NCBI RefSeq assembly: GCF_900130065.1 | Contig: NZ_FQXV01000001.1 | Location: forward strand, 1-64,000 | Direction of reading: 5' to 3' | Length of the DNA: 64,000 bases | From: Sporobacter termitidis DSM 10068 | GTDB lineage: Bacteria; Bacillota; Clostridia; Oscillospirales; Oscillospiraceae | Part shown: positions 40,568 to 49,261 of the stretch, in pieces | Layout: every line of letters begins with the position of its first letter | Numbering within the stretch: the stretch's first letter is position 1 | Translations under genes and position numbers: made by a program | Notes under the pieces: model-generated | Database searches by the model: none | Seen by the model: the letters and a program-made list of their open reading frames with translations, nothing else | What the model was told of the DNA's origin: nothing

Positions 40568-42319
40568 ATGAGGAACCTAATAAAGACTGTAAAACAAATA
40601 GGGAGGCTGTCGGCTCCTTACTGGATAAGGTCTGAGGACCGGGCAAAGGCCTGGCTGCTGATCCTGGCCGACGTGGCCTTGATGGTCCTCGTCGTCATGG
40701 CCAATGTCCGTTATAATAAATGGTTTTTGGACTGGACCAACGCCTTTATGCTGAGCAATTACGCGCTGTGGAAGCAGCAGCTCGTTTTGTTCCTGGCAAT
40801 TGCCGCTGCCTTGACCCTCTCGGCCGGGCTCAAGGCCTACATCGAAGGATGGCTGACGGTCAGCTGGCGCAACTGGATGACGTCCCGCTATCTGGATGAC
40901 TGGATGAACAATCACAATCACTACAGGCTGCAGATTACCGGCAATTCGACCGATAACCCCGACCAGCGTATTCAAGAGGACATTAACCTGTTTATCACGA
41001 ATTTCATTACATACACGCTGCAGCTGATCCAGCAGATCATCATGTTCGCGATATTCCTGATGATCCTTTGGGACCTGTCCAGTGCGATTCCGCTTTTCCT
41101 CGGCGGTACAGACTGGTCCTTCCCGGGGTATTTCATCGTCATCGCGCTTGTCTGGGCGTTCCTGACCACCTTTATCGTCCACAAGGTCGGCAGAAGGCTG
41201 GTCAAACTCAACTATAATCAGCAGAGATATGAGGCGGACTTCCGTTTCTCACTGGTCCGCGTCAGAGAAAACAGCGAGCAGATATCCCTGCTGCGCGGCG
41301 AGGACGTGGAACATGAAAGCCTCATGGTCCGGCTTGGCGACGTTATCGCCAACACGTTCAGAGTGGTCAGCAGGATGATGAAAACGCTTCTATGGAACAC
41401 CGGACTTTCAATGCTGAACGGTCTCGTTATTTCGGTGCTCCTGGGACCGTCCTACTTCGCGGGGTCGATTCCCGGCGGATACGGTGCCATCATGCAGATA
41501 TCGCAGGCTTTCCAGACCGTCCTCACCGCGTTCACATTCTTCCAGACGTCGTATGTCGGGCTGGCCACCTGGAAAGCCGTCATCAACCGTCTTTCCGACT
41601 TCCTTGACAGCTCCAGGCACAGCGAGGAAATCCTGGCCAATTCCGAGATCAATATCACAAAGCACGCGCTGGACGAAATCAGGGTCGACCGGCTGGACGC
41701 CAATCTGCCCACCGGACAGCTGCAAATTTCAGCAAAGGACATGGTGATCAAGCACGGCGAGAAGGTTCTTGTAAAAGGGAAAACCGGGGCCGGCAAAACG
41801 ACGCTGTTCCGTGTCATCGCGGATATCTGGCCCTTCGGCCAGGGGAGCCTGCGCATGCCGGAGGACAAAAAAATCATGGTGCTCCCGCAGCAGCCATACC
41901 TGCCCATCGGCAGGCTTGTGGACGCCATCTGCTATCCCGAGCCGGCGGAGAAATACAGCCGCCCGGCTATTGAACAGGCGCTACGGGATGTGGACCTTGA
42001 AAAATTTGTCCCCAGGCTCGATGAGGTCGCGCATTGGAATCATCTACTCTCCGGCGGCGAGCAGCAGCGCGTGGCCGTTGCCAGAGCGCTTTTGTATAAC
42101 CCCGATTATCTGTTCTTCGACGAAGCCACGGCGTCCATGGATGAGCCTTCGGAAGAGGTACTCTATACGATGCTGCTTGATCGGATGAAGGATGCGACCA
42201 TCGTATCGATCGGCCATCGCTCGTCCCTGCAGAAATTCCACGACAGGACGATCGTTGCCGAGCAGCAGCCCGGCGGCACCTACAGATTTGTGGAGGAGCA
42301 GGCCGCATTAAAGTACTGA
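40568..42319 (+). CDS. ABC transporter, fused permease-ATPase (SbmA/BacA - Rv1819c type)
   Basis: A 583-aa protein: membrane domain (about 30-360), then an ABC domain with Walker A GKTGAGKTT (about 410), signature LSGGEQQR, Walker B YLFFDEATASMD and a degenerate H-loop region SIGHRSS. WLTVSWRNWMTSRYLDDWMNN and NPDQRIQEDINLF are signatures of the ABC_membrane_2/SbmA_BacA group. Members import peptides or, for Rv1819c, vitamin B12. AAGGAG precedes the ATG at 40568. The neighbours suggest a corrinoid role, but peptide import cannot be excluded. Confidence 0.85.
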   Translation: MRNLIKTVKQIGRLSAPYWIRSEDRAKAWLLILADVALMVLVVMANVRYNKWFLDWTNAFMLSNYALWKQQLVLFLAIAAALTLSAGLKAYIEGWLTVSWRNWMTSRYLDDWMNNHNHYRLQITGNSTDNPDQRIQEDINLFITNFITYTLQLIQQIIMFAIFLMILWDLSSAIPLFLGGTDWSFPGYFIVIALVWAFLTTFIVHKVGRRLVKLNYNQQRYEADFRFSLVRVRENSEQISLLRGEDVEHESLMVRLGDVIANTFRVVSRMMKTLLWNTGLSMLNGLVISVLLGPSYFAGSIPGGYGAIMQISQAFQTVLTAFTFFQTSYVGLATWKAVINRLSDFLDSSRHSEEILANSEINITKHALDEIRVDRLDANLPTGQLQISAKDMVIKHGEKVLVKGKTGAGKTTLFRVIADIWPFGQGSLRMPEDKKIMVLPQQPYLPIGRLVDAICYPEPAEKYSRPAIEQALRDVDLEKFVPRLDEVAHWNHLLSGGEQQRVAVARALLYNPDYLFFDEATASMDEPSEEVLYTMLLDRMKDATIVSIGHRSSLQKFHDRTIVAEQQPGGTYRFVEEQAALKY

Positions 42320-42342
42320 CCGGCATTTCTTTTCCCTGACAT

Positions 42343-42420
42343 AAAGGATTCTTCGGGGCCGGAGCTCCTCGGAATGACACAGCATGTCGTTCCCGGCCGG
42401 CAGGCGAAGAATCCTTTCTT
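42343..42420. repeat. Long imperfect hairpin, probable terminator and dispersed repeat
   Basis: AAAGGATTCTTCG and CGAAGAATCCTTT close a hairpin of about 75 nt with further inner pairing (GGCCGG/CCGGCC, GACA/TGTC), followed by CTTATTT. It likely ends the ABC gene. Its GGAATGACA-type core resembles repeats scattered in bacterial chromosomes. Confidence 0.6.
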
Positions 42421-42522
42421 ATTTAGCGGCGCGCGCCCCGGTTTCCTTAAGATTTTTTTTAATTGAAATACCCGGACGTTCGTGATAGAATCAATAAGAA
42501 TTGCATTGTTGGGGAGAAAGAA

Positions 42523-43167
42523 ATGACGACGCTGGAACGCATTAGTGATTATCTGCAAAAGGGTCGTTCTGCAAAGGTTCAGGAAGCGGTGCAACAGGCT
42601 CTTGAAGAAAAAATCCCACCGCGAATCATCATGGAAAAAGGCCTCCTTGACGGGATGCGCGTTGTGGCGAACCTGTTCAAGCTTGATGAAGTGTTCGTTC
42701 CGCAGGTCCTCGTGGCCTCCCGCGCCATCAATGCCGGACTGCAGATATTAAAGCCCTATCTGCTGGAGGATAGTTCGGAATCGCCGGGAATCATTGTGAT
42801 CGGCACCGTCAAGGGCGATATGCACGATATCGGGAAAAATATCGTCCGCATCATGATGGAGAGCAAGGGGCTTAAGGTCGTGGATCTGGGCGTCGACGTT
42901 TCCGCGGAGCAGTTTTTCAGCGCCGCTGTGGAAAATAACGCTGATATCGTCTGCTGCTCGGCGCTCCTGACGGCGACGATGGAAGAAATGCGTCACGTGG
43001 TCGAGCTGTTCAGTGAAAAGAACTATAGGGACAAGGTCAAGATCATGGTCGGCGGCGCACCGGTCACGCAGCGGTTCTGCGATCATATCGGCGCCGATAT
43101 TTATACGGACGACGCCGTGGAAGCGGCCACGGTGGCCTTTGATTTGTGCGTTAAAAAGGTTTCGTGA
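42523..43167 (+). CDS. Corrinoid protein (MtbC/MtvC-like methyl carrier)
   Basis: A 214-aa cobalamin-binding protein with an N-terminal helical cap (about 1-85) and a Rossmann B12 domain. GDMHDIGKNI near residue 107 is the DxHxxG motif whose His ligates cobalt; GGAP near 187 is the second B12 motif. Such proteins carry the methyl group between a substrate methyltransferase and a tetrahydrofolate methyltransferase. GGGGAGAAAG precedes the ATG at 42523. A terminator separates it from the regulator that follows. A paralogue is at 47621. Confidence 0.93.
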   Translation: MTTLERISDYLQKGRSAKVQEAVQQALEEKIPPRIIMEKGLLDGMRVVANLFKLDEVFVPQVLVASRAINAGLQILKPYLLEDSSESPGIIVIGTVKGDMHDIGKNIVRIMMESKGLKVVDLGVDVSAEQFFSAAVENNADIVCCSALLTATMEEMRHVVELFSEKNYRDKVKIMVGGAPVTQRFCDHIGADIYTDDAVEAATVAFDLCVKKVS

Positions 43168-43180
43168 TTGACATAAAACC

Positions 43181-43212
43181 GCGCGGGCATCATCGCCTGC
43201 GCTTTTTTATTT
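43181..43212 (+). terminator. Intrinsic terminator after the corrinoid protein gene
   Basis: GCGCGGGC and GCCTGCGC form a stem with one G-U, followed by TTTTTTATTTTTTTATTTT. Confidence 0.85.
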
Positions 43213-43325
43213 TTTTATTTTCTGGGAAAAACATAAAAGTTGACAAAAATACAATTCAGCTTTATTCTAAATTAGATAAAAAATTTACATGGATTTAATT
43301 TTTTAATGAGAAGGGGGGGCGGGCA

Positions 43326-44573
43326 ATGGTACCACGTTTGCAAGAGAAATGCGAGAAATATCAAAAGCATTTTTCCGAGCTTTTGGAAATCGGCTGCAAG
43401 ATCGTCGACGTGCCTGAAAATGAACCGCCTTGTCTGCTGCACCAGGATGAACTGAAGAATTTCTGCGCGCACTGCACATACCGGACCGACGAGCTTCAAA
43501 CGCACCTGTACGGCTGCCATGAGGCGCACCGCTGGAACGGCAGATACATCTATTACTGCCCGTTGGGCCTGACGTTCGTCGCGGCGTCTATTTCCAACAG
43601 CTCCGGCGCGCTGGCCGGCGGGCTCGTGCTGGGCCCGTTTGTCATGGGAGACGTCGACGACGTTCTGGTGGACCTGCCGAATCAGGAGATGGCCTGGTCC
43701 GTTTCCCAGCTGAGCGAGTTTTCGACACAAAAGGTCCAGCACATCTCGGAGATATTGTCGGTGGTGACGGCGCACATCTCGGGCGTCGAGCATCAGAAGC
43801 TCCAGAATCTCCTGTATGACCAGGAGAAGATCCTCAAGGAGATCTATGTCGCCAAGGACTACTATGAGGACATGGACACCCAAAGCGCGGACATGCTTCT
43901 GCAATTCGAGAAGGATCTTAGGATCGCCGTGCTGCGCGGGGAGAAAAATTCGGCGCTGCAGATGCTCAACGAGATGCTGGCGCATATCTACGTTTATTCG
44001 AACTTTGACATCAGCGCCATCAAGGCGCGGCTACTGGAGCTGCTGGTCATCCTGTCCCGCGCCACTATTGAGGCGGGCGCCGACCCGACGGAGACGTTCC
44101 GGCTGTCGGAAAACTTTATATTGCAGATCGAATCGTATGTGGACGTCGACCAGCTGGCCTTCTGGATATCGGACATCGTCCGGCGGTTCATCGTCCAGGC
44201 CTTCGACCTGGCGCAGGTCAAGCATTCCGACGTGGTGTTCAAGATCACAAACTATATCAAGAAAAACTGCGCCGAGAAGCTCACCCTCGATTCGCTGGCG
44301 AAGGAGGTCTACCTGAGCAAGTCGTATCTGTCGAGCATTTTCAAGCAGGAGACCGGCATGAGCCTGACGGCGTATATCACGAAGGTGCGCGTCGAGAAGA
44401 GCAAAAAAATGCTTTTGGAGGACGGTGTCAGCCTCGCCATCATTTCCAGCCAGTGCGGGTTCAAGGACCAGAGCTATTTCACCAAAGTTTTCAAAAAAGA
44501 GACCGGCGTTTCGCCGAAGCGCTTCCGCAACAACTATTTCGGGGACACGTCGAATAAATCCTTTGAGGATTGA
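43326..44573 (+). CDS. AraC family regulator with PocR sensory domain
   Basis: A 415-aa regulator. Residues about 10-170 form a PocR-type ligand domain with spaced cysteines (CLLHQDELKNFCAHC, YGCHEAHRW, YYCPLGL). A helical middle leads to a C-terminal AraC DNA-binding domain (about 310-405): TLDSLAKEVYLSKSYLSSIF and SLAIISSQCGFKDQSYFTKV are its two HTHs. PocR domains are common beside corrinoid methyltransferase genes and bind small molecules. A purine-rich site precedes the ATG. Likely activator of the neighbouring methyl-transfer genes. Confidence 0.9.
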   Translation: MVPRLQEKCEKYQKHFSELLEIGCKIVDVPENEPPCLLHQDELKNFCAHCTYRTDELQTHLYGCHEAHRWNGRYIYYCPLGLTFVAASISNSSGALAGGLVLGPFVMGDVDDVLVDLPNQEMAWSVSQLSEFSTQKVQHISEILSVVTAHISGVEHQKLQNLLYDQEKILKEIYVAKDYYEDMDTQSADMLLQFEKDLRIAVLRGEKNSALQMLNEMLAHIYVYSNFDISAIKARLLELLVILSRATIEAGADPTETFRLSENFILQIESYVDVDQLAFWISDIVRRFIVQAFDLAQVKHSDVVFKITNYIKKNCAEKLTLDSLAKEVYLSKSYLSSIFKQETGMSLTAYITKVRVEKSKKMLLEDGVSLAIISSQCGFKDQSYFTKVFKKETGVSPKRFRNNYFGDTSNKSFED

Positions 44574-44585
44574 GTTAAAAAAAGG

Positions 44586-44623
44586 GCGCGCCGCTTGAAG
44601 ATTTCAGGCGGCGCGCATTTTTT
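44586..44623. terminator. Bidirectional terminator between araC and the URO-D gene
   Basis: GCGCGCCGC and GCGGCGCGC form a 9-bp stem with T-rich sequence on both strands. Confidence 0.85.
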
Positions 44624-44629
44624 ATGTAC

Positions 44630-45874
44630 TTACCTGTATTTTGCGAAAGCCTCAAACATGGCGTCCAGATTTTCCTTCTTTGTGTTCTCAAGGCTGCCGT
44701 TGAAATCGAAGATATAGCCGCCGCCGGGCGCGCATGTGTCGATCAGGAATTTACAGTAGTCCGAGACCTGCTCCTTTTTCCCGAATTCCAGCATAGCCAC
44801 CGGCAGGTTTCCGGTGATGCAGGCCACCTTGCCGACGACCTCCTTGGCCCGCTTCATATCCACGTCCTCAAAATGGTAGATGACCTTTCCCTTGGGGACA
44901 TCGATGAGCTGCTCCAGGCGGGAATTGTAGCGGCCCTCGGTGTAGAGGATCGGCGTGACGCCCATATCGATGAGCGCCATGAAAATCTTCTTGAGCGGCT
45001 TCCAATAAAGCTTTTCATATTGGGCGGGGCTCATGAAGCCGTCCATGCCTTTGTGCAGCGGGAAGAATACGCGCTTGACGGGCAGGGGAGCGGTTTTGAA
45101 ATACTGCAGCGCGGCGATCTGCTGGTCGGCGAACATATCGCAGGCCGCGATGATCTCGTCCTCATATTCAAACAGGTCCATCATCAGGCCGACCGTGCCG
45201 CGGAAATAGTCACCCAGGATATCGAAGGGCGCTTCGGACAGGCCGGAGAAGAACGGCGGGAGACCCATTGCCGCCAGCTTGGCATTGTATTCGCCGCTCG
45301 CTGCGGCCGCGTCGGCATCGAGCTTTGCGACCTCCGCCAGGGTCTTGTAAACCTCCAGCGCGGCGGGGGAGTACATCGGCGCCAGCAAGGACGTGCTCAA
45401 AACGACGGTCGGCGTATAGGTAATGCCGGAAACACCCTGCAGGTTCGAATAGACCCGGGGGAGGTATTTGCGCATCATGAAGCCCGTGTAGTCGTCCAGC
45501 AGCTCCCGGTATTCCTCCGGGGCCATAAACTCCCGTTCAAGGACCTGATGGGAGCTGTAGTCGGAAACGATGGTCCCCGGACGCCCCGGCCAGTCGATGA
45601 TGGATGTGCCGGCCGCCTCATTGGCCCGGCCGCTTGTAAAGCCCAGGAAGCAATGCGCGTCACACGCGGGATACTGCTCGTAGAATTTGATCGTGGCGTC
45701 GCCGGCCTGTTTGTAATTGTAATAGATATCTTTATAGCTCGAGCCGTTCAGCCGCTGCATGACGGAGGAGAAGAAGGGCACAAACGGGATTTTGCCTGTT
45801 TCTTCAAGGGAGATCGCCCGATTCACAAGCTGAATGCGTTCGTCGAATGTCGACATTGCAGATTTCTGGTCCAT
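44630..45874 (-). CDS. Uroporphyrinogen decarboxylase family corrinoid methyltransferase
   Basis: A 414-aa protein of the URO-D superfamily, whose MtaA/CmuA-like members move methyl groups to or from corrinoid proteins. YPACDAHCFLG, DWPGRPG, FVxF-type and LPPFFSGLSEAPFDILGDYFRG segments are typical of the acetogen O- or N-demethylase neighbourhood proteins. Porphyrin synthesis is unlikely because no haem genes are near. GGAGG precedes the ATG at 45874. It is divergent from a PucR-like regulator and flanked by corrinoid proteins, so it may be a substrate:corrinoid methyltransferase. The methyl donor is unknown. Confidence 0.85.
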   Translation of the reverse strand: MDQKSAMSTFDERIQLVNRAISLEETGKIPFVPFFSSVMQRLNGSSYKDIYYNYKQAGDATIKFYEQYPACDAHCFLGFTSGRANEAAGTSIIDWPGRPGTIVSDYSSHQVLEREFMAPEEYRELLDDYTGFMMRKYLPRVYSNLQGVSGITYTPTVVLSTSLLAPMYSPAALEVYKTLAEVAKLDADAAAASGEYNAKLAAMGLPPFFSGLSEAPFDILGDYFRGTVGLMMDLFEYEDEIIAACDMFADQQIAALQYFKTAPLPVKRVFFPLHKGMDGFMSPAQYEKLYWKPLKKIFMALIDMGVTPILYTEGRYNSRLEQLIDVPKGKVIYHFEDVDMKRAKEVVGKVACITGNLPVAMLEFGKKEQVSDYCKFLIDTCAPGGGYIFDFNGSLENTKKENLDAMFEAFAKYR

Positions 45875-45975
45875 TGCAGTTACCTCCGTAAGTAAAATTA
45901 TTTCAGTATACGGCGTCGTGAAGCCGTAACCTTACTATATCGTCGGGAGGTGTTTATGTAAATAGTACAATATTA

Positions 45976-46004
45976 TTGATTATTTCGCCCGGATCATCTA
46001 CAAT
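45976..46004 (+). promoter_or_regulatory. Sigma-A promoter of the PucR-like gene
   Basis: TTGATT (45976-45981) and TACAAT (45999-46004) have 17-bp spacing, 28 bp before the start. On the other strand TATACT (45905-45910) may be the -10 box of the URO-D gene, beside an ACGGC/GCCGT inverted repeat (45910-45927). Confidence 0.5.
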
Positions 46005-46032
46005 GTGAATAAACAGACTGGGAGGTGTTCGC

Positions 46033-47562
46033 TTGAAATTATGCATTGGTGTTGTTGAGGATGCGCTCGGCTGTCCGGCATTATACAAAAACTATGTTAA
46101 TACCGACAGTCCGTTTAACCTCGAAGGATGTGAAATATACTGCAGTGAAGCGGTTTTGAAAGCGGATGTCCTCTATCTCGCGCCGTCGGACACGCTGCCT
46201 GAAACGATTTCGATCCAGGACGGCGCGGCCATGATCTGCATCGGCCTGCCGCCCGAAAGCTATACGAAAGGGCCACTGCGCCTGCTCGCGCTTGACGAAA
46301 AGCTGCAGCTGGGAGAGCTGTCAAATAAGGTTATCCGCATTTTTCAGGAATATAATGCATTGGAGTTAAAGCTGCTGGAGGGCGTCTATCAAGGGCGCGG
46401 CGTCCAGTATCTGGTGGAGCTGATGGCTCCAAGTTTTAATCACAACGAATTGGCTGTCTGCAACGAGGACTTTCATCTGATTGGCAAATCGAATCAGGTC
46501 AACCGCATGTGCGAGGTGTCGGGCATCAAGCAGACGGACCCGGATATGCTGCCGCCCGAGGTCGTCACATTCTTCAAGAACGATATTATTTTCTATAAAG
46601 TACGGAATCTGAAAGAGCCGTTTATCTATGAGCCCAGCATCTTTACGATCCGCGGGCTTTGCATGAACGTGTTCCACGGGGGTGAATATGCCGGGAGGGT
46701 CGTTCTGGCGGAAGACAGGAACGCGTTCCGCGGCTATGAAGCGGGACTGCTCCGGTTTTTCACGGCGTACGTCCAGCTCGTTTTCGACCTTTTGGCCGAC
46801 AGGAGCGGCACGATGCCGCAAGACCATCTGGGGGACATGCTTGCCGATCTGCTGCGCGGAGAATCCGTCGAAAGCTGGCGGCTGGAAAACAGCTTGGCCC
46901 AGCGCGGCTGGGATTTCAACGGGCCGTATCTCTGCGCCAGCATCATGCCCAGCGAAAGGGATTATTATAACAGGACGATTCCGTATTACTGCCAGATGTT
47001 TAACCGGGACTTCCACGATTGCTGCTCCTTTGAATATAACGGAGACATCGTCTGCGTGGTGCATCTGGAGCATTATGACGGGTCTGTGGAGCGCTTTGCC
47101 TCCACCTATCTGGAAACATTCCGGGACGGCTATTTCCGCGTTGGATACGGCAATATTTTTACGGATATCATGGAGCTGCGCCCGCATTTTATGCAGGCAA
47201 ACATTGCCTTGCGCACGGGACTCAGAAAATTTCCCTCGCTCTGGTATCACAAGTTTTCTGAGATGGTTCTTTATTACGCCGAAGCGAAGCTGACGGAGGA
47301 GCTTGACGCGCGATTTTTTTGCGCGCCGGAAATATTGGCGCTGCACAGATACGATAAGGAAAACCAGAGCGATTATCTGCATACGCTGAAAGTCTATCTC
47401 GACAATCAGATGAACGCCGTCAAAACATCCAAGGAGCTCTTCGTCCATCGGACGACCATGGAATACAGGCTGAACCGGATCGTGGAGCTGACCGGCATTG
47501 ATTTTAAAAATGCCGATCAGATACTTTACCTCATCCTGTCGATCAGGCTCCTGGTAAAATAA
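46033..47562 (+). CDS. PucR-type transcriptional regulator
   Basis: A 509-aa protein with a C-terminal PucR HTH (HTH_30) ending: LKVYLDNQMNAVKTSKELFVHRTTMEYRL (split by the HTH near 470-490) and a preceding GGDEF-like middle region. The N-terminal half has no clear family and may bind a ligand. The start is TTG 46033 with GGGAGGTG upstream. It is divergent from the URO-D methyltransferase gene and lies before the one-carbon operon, so either could be a target. Confidence 0.82.
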   Translation: MKLCIGVVEDALGCPALYKNYVNTDSPFNLEGCEIYCSEAVLKADVLYLAPSDTLPETISIQDGAAMICIGLPPESYTKGPLRLLALDEKLQLGELSNKVIRIFQEYNALELKLLEGVYQGRGVQYLVELMAPSFNHNELAVCNEDFHLIGKSNQVNRMCEVSGIKQTDPDMLPPEVVTFFKNDIIFYKVRNLKEPFIYEPSIFTIRGLCMNVFHGGEYAGRVVLAEDRNAFRGYEAGLLRFFTAYVQLVFDLLADRSGTMPQDHLGDMLADLLRGESVESWRLENSLAQRGWDFNGPYLCASIMPSERDYYNRTIPYYCQMFNRDFHDCCSFEYNGDIVCVVHLEHYDGSVERFASTYLETFRDGYFRVGYGNIFTDIMELRPHFMQANIALRTGLRKFPSLWYHKFSEMVLYYAEAKLTEELDARFFCAPEILALHRYDKENQSDYLHTLKVYLDNQMNAVKTSKELFVHRTTMEYRLNRIVELTGIDFKNADQILYLILSIRLLVK

Positions 47563-47579
47563 AACGGCTTCATAAAGCA

Positions 47580-47606
47580 AAAACCCGGGCATTGAGCCCG
47601 GGTTTT
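47580..47606. terminator. Bidirectional terminator
   Basis: AAAACCCGGGC and GCCCGGGTTTT form a perfect 11-bp stem with a 5-nt loop between the convergent PucR-like and corrinoid protein genes. Confidence 0.9.
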
Positions 47607-47620
47607 AACAGTTCGGAAAC

Positions 47621-48259
47621 TTATTTGGAGATGAGCTCGACAGCCTTGACAGCGGCAGCGCCGGCGTCAGCTGTGTAAGCATCGGCACCGATCTCGTCGG
47701 CGAAAGCCTGGGTGATCGGAGCGCCGCCGACCATGATCTTGACCTGGCTCTTGCAACCGGCGTCGATCATGACCTTGACGGTGTTCTTGAGGGAATCCAT
47801 CGTGGTCGTCAGAAGGGCGGAAGCGCCGACGACTTTGCAGTCGGGGTTGGCTTTGATCGCCTCGACGAACTTCTCGGCCGGGACATCAACGCCCAGGTCG
47901 ATGACTTCGAAACCGGCGGACTCGATCATGAGCGCGACCAGGTTCTTGCCGATATCGTGGAGGTCACCGGCGACTGTGCCGATAATGTATTTGCCGTTTT
48001 TGCCAACGCTGTCGCCGGCGAGATGGGGCTTCAGGATCTCAACGCCCTTTTTCATCGTCTTGGCAGCGACAAGCATTTCGGGAACGAAGATCTCGTTGGC
48101 CTGAAATTTGGCGCCAACAACGCCCATGGCGGCGATCATACCCTCGTTGAGAATGGCGTTGGGATCATCACCGGCATCGATAGCTTCCTGCACGATACCT
48201 TCGATCAGTTTGACTTTGCCGAGTTCCACGGCCTGCGCGACATCCTTAATTTTTGACAT
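47621..48259 (-). CDS. Corrinoid protein (methyl carrier)
   Basis: A 212-aa cobalamin-binding protein with a helical cap and a B12 domain. The cobalt-ligating motif is GDLHDIGKNL near residue 98, with SALLTTTM and VGGAPI downstream. It is close in all motifs to the 42523 protein. GGAGG precedes the ATG. Last gene of the run metF to methyltransferase, directly after the pterin methyltransferase, its probable partner. Confidence 0.94.
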   Translation of the reverse strand: MSKIKDVAQAVELGKVKLIEGIVQEAIDAGDDPNAILNEGMIAAMGVVGAKFQANEIFVPEMLVAAKTMKKGVEILKPHLAGDSVGKNGKYIIGTVAGDLHDIGKNLVALMIESAGFEVIDLGVDVPAEKFVEAIKANPDCKVVGASALLTTTMDSLKNTVKVMIDAGCKSQVKIMVGGAPITQAFADEIGADAYTADAGAAAVKAVELISK

Positions 48260-48324
48260 TTGAAATTCCTCCTGTTAATAATTAAAAAATTATTGATTAA
48301 GCGAAATTACGCTGGGCGACAAAC

Positions 48325-49125
48325 TTATTTTTTCTGGCCAAAAATGCCCTGGCGGTAAGCGCCGATATATTCCATGCACATCTCGTCCATCCCAAGGAGA
48401 GCCTCGGTGGCATAGATCATGCCCATGAGATCCTGATTCAGCGGATCGAGAACGGCGCTGTCCATGCCGGCGTTCATGGCGAGGACGCAGAAAGCCTGGT
48501 TGACAAGCTTGCGGACCGGGAGGTTGAAGGAAATGTTGGATACGGCGCCGGAAATGTGGACCTTGGGGTAGTGCGACTTGATATAGGTCATGACCTCGAC
48601 GACCATGGCGATGCCGTCCTCGGAGGTGCAAAGCATCTCGACAAGCGGGTCGATGTGGATGCGGCTGTCGGCGATGCCGTATTCTTTGGCCTTGGCCATG
48701 ACCTTCTCAAAGACCTCGATACGCTTGGCGGCGGTCTTCGGAATGCCGGTGTCGTCGCAAAGAAGTGCCATAACCTCCCATTTGGTGTTGGCGATGATCG
48801 GGAAAGCCACGTCGATCTTGTCGCCCTCGCCCGAGACAGAGTTAAAGAGGCCCGGCTTCTTGCAGAGCTTAATACCTTCGACGCAGACATGAACATCCGG
48901 GCTGTCCACTGAAATGGGTGTATCGGTGACTTCCTGTACAAGGTCGATCATCCACTTGAGTGTCTCAAGCTCGTGCTCCTTAACGGAGGCACAAACATCG
49001 ATAAAGGTGGCGCCTGCTTCGGATTCCTTCTTCGCGATATCGCGGATATAATCGGCGTTACGCTCGGCAATAGCTTTGGCGCAGGTGGGTATTGAGCCGT
49101 TCAATTTTTCAGCAATGACGATCAT
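48325..49125 (-). CDS. Methyltetrahydrofolate:corrinoid methyltransferase (MtgA/AcsE-like)
   Basis: A 266-aa TIM-barrel protein of the pterin-binding family. IAEKLNGSIPTCAKAI, GATFIDVCASV and PISVDSPD resemble AcsE/MtgA/MtvA proteins that exchange a methyl group between a corrinoid protein and tetrahydrofolate; HISGAVSNISF is the usual pterin-contact block. It sits between folD and a corrinoid protein gene. Direction is not set by sequence: with fhs, fchA, folD and metF upstream the methyl-THF pool is the partner. AAGGAG precedes the ATG. Confidence 0.9.
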   Translation of the reverse strand: MIVIAEKLNGSIPTCAKAIAERNADYIRDIAKKESEAGATFIDVCASVKEHELETLKWMIDLVQEVTDTPISVDSPDVHVCVEGIKLCKKPGLFNSVSGEGDKIDVAFPIIANTKWEVMALLCDDTGIPKTAAKRIEVFEKVMAKAKEYGIADSRIHIDPLVEMLCTSEDGIAMVVEVMTYIKSHYPKVHISGAVSNISFNLPVRKLVNQAFCVLAMNAGMDSAVLDPLNQDLMGMIYATEALLGMDEMCMEYIGAYRQGIFGQKK

Positions 49126-49261
49126 AAATTTTGCTCCTTAATAACTATTGATTTCTCTAAGCGGTTCTGACGCCGTATACGCAGCGCTTAGCACAGGTAA
49201 ATGTTGCGTCAAATCATTCCAAAATTCCGCAACAATTACTATAACATATTTCAGTACAAAA

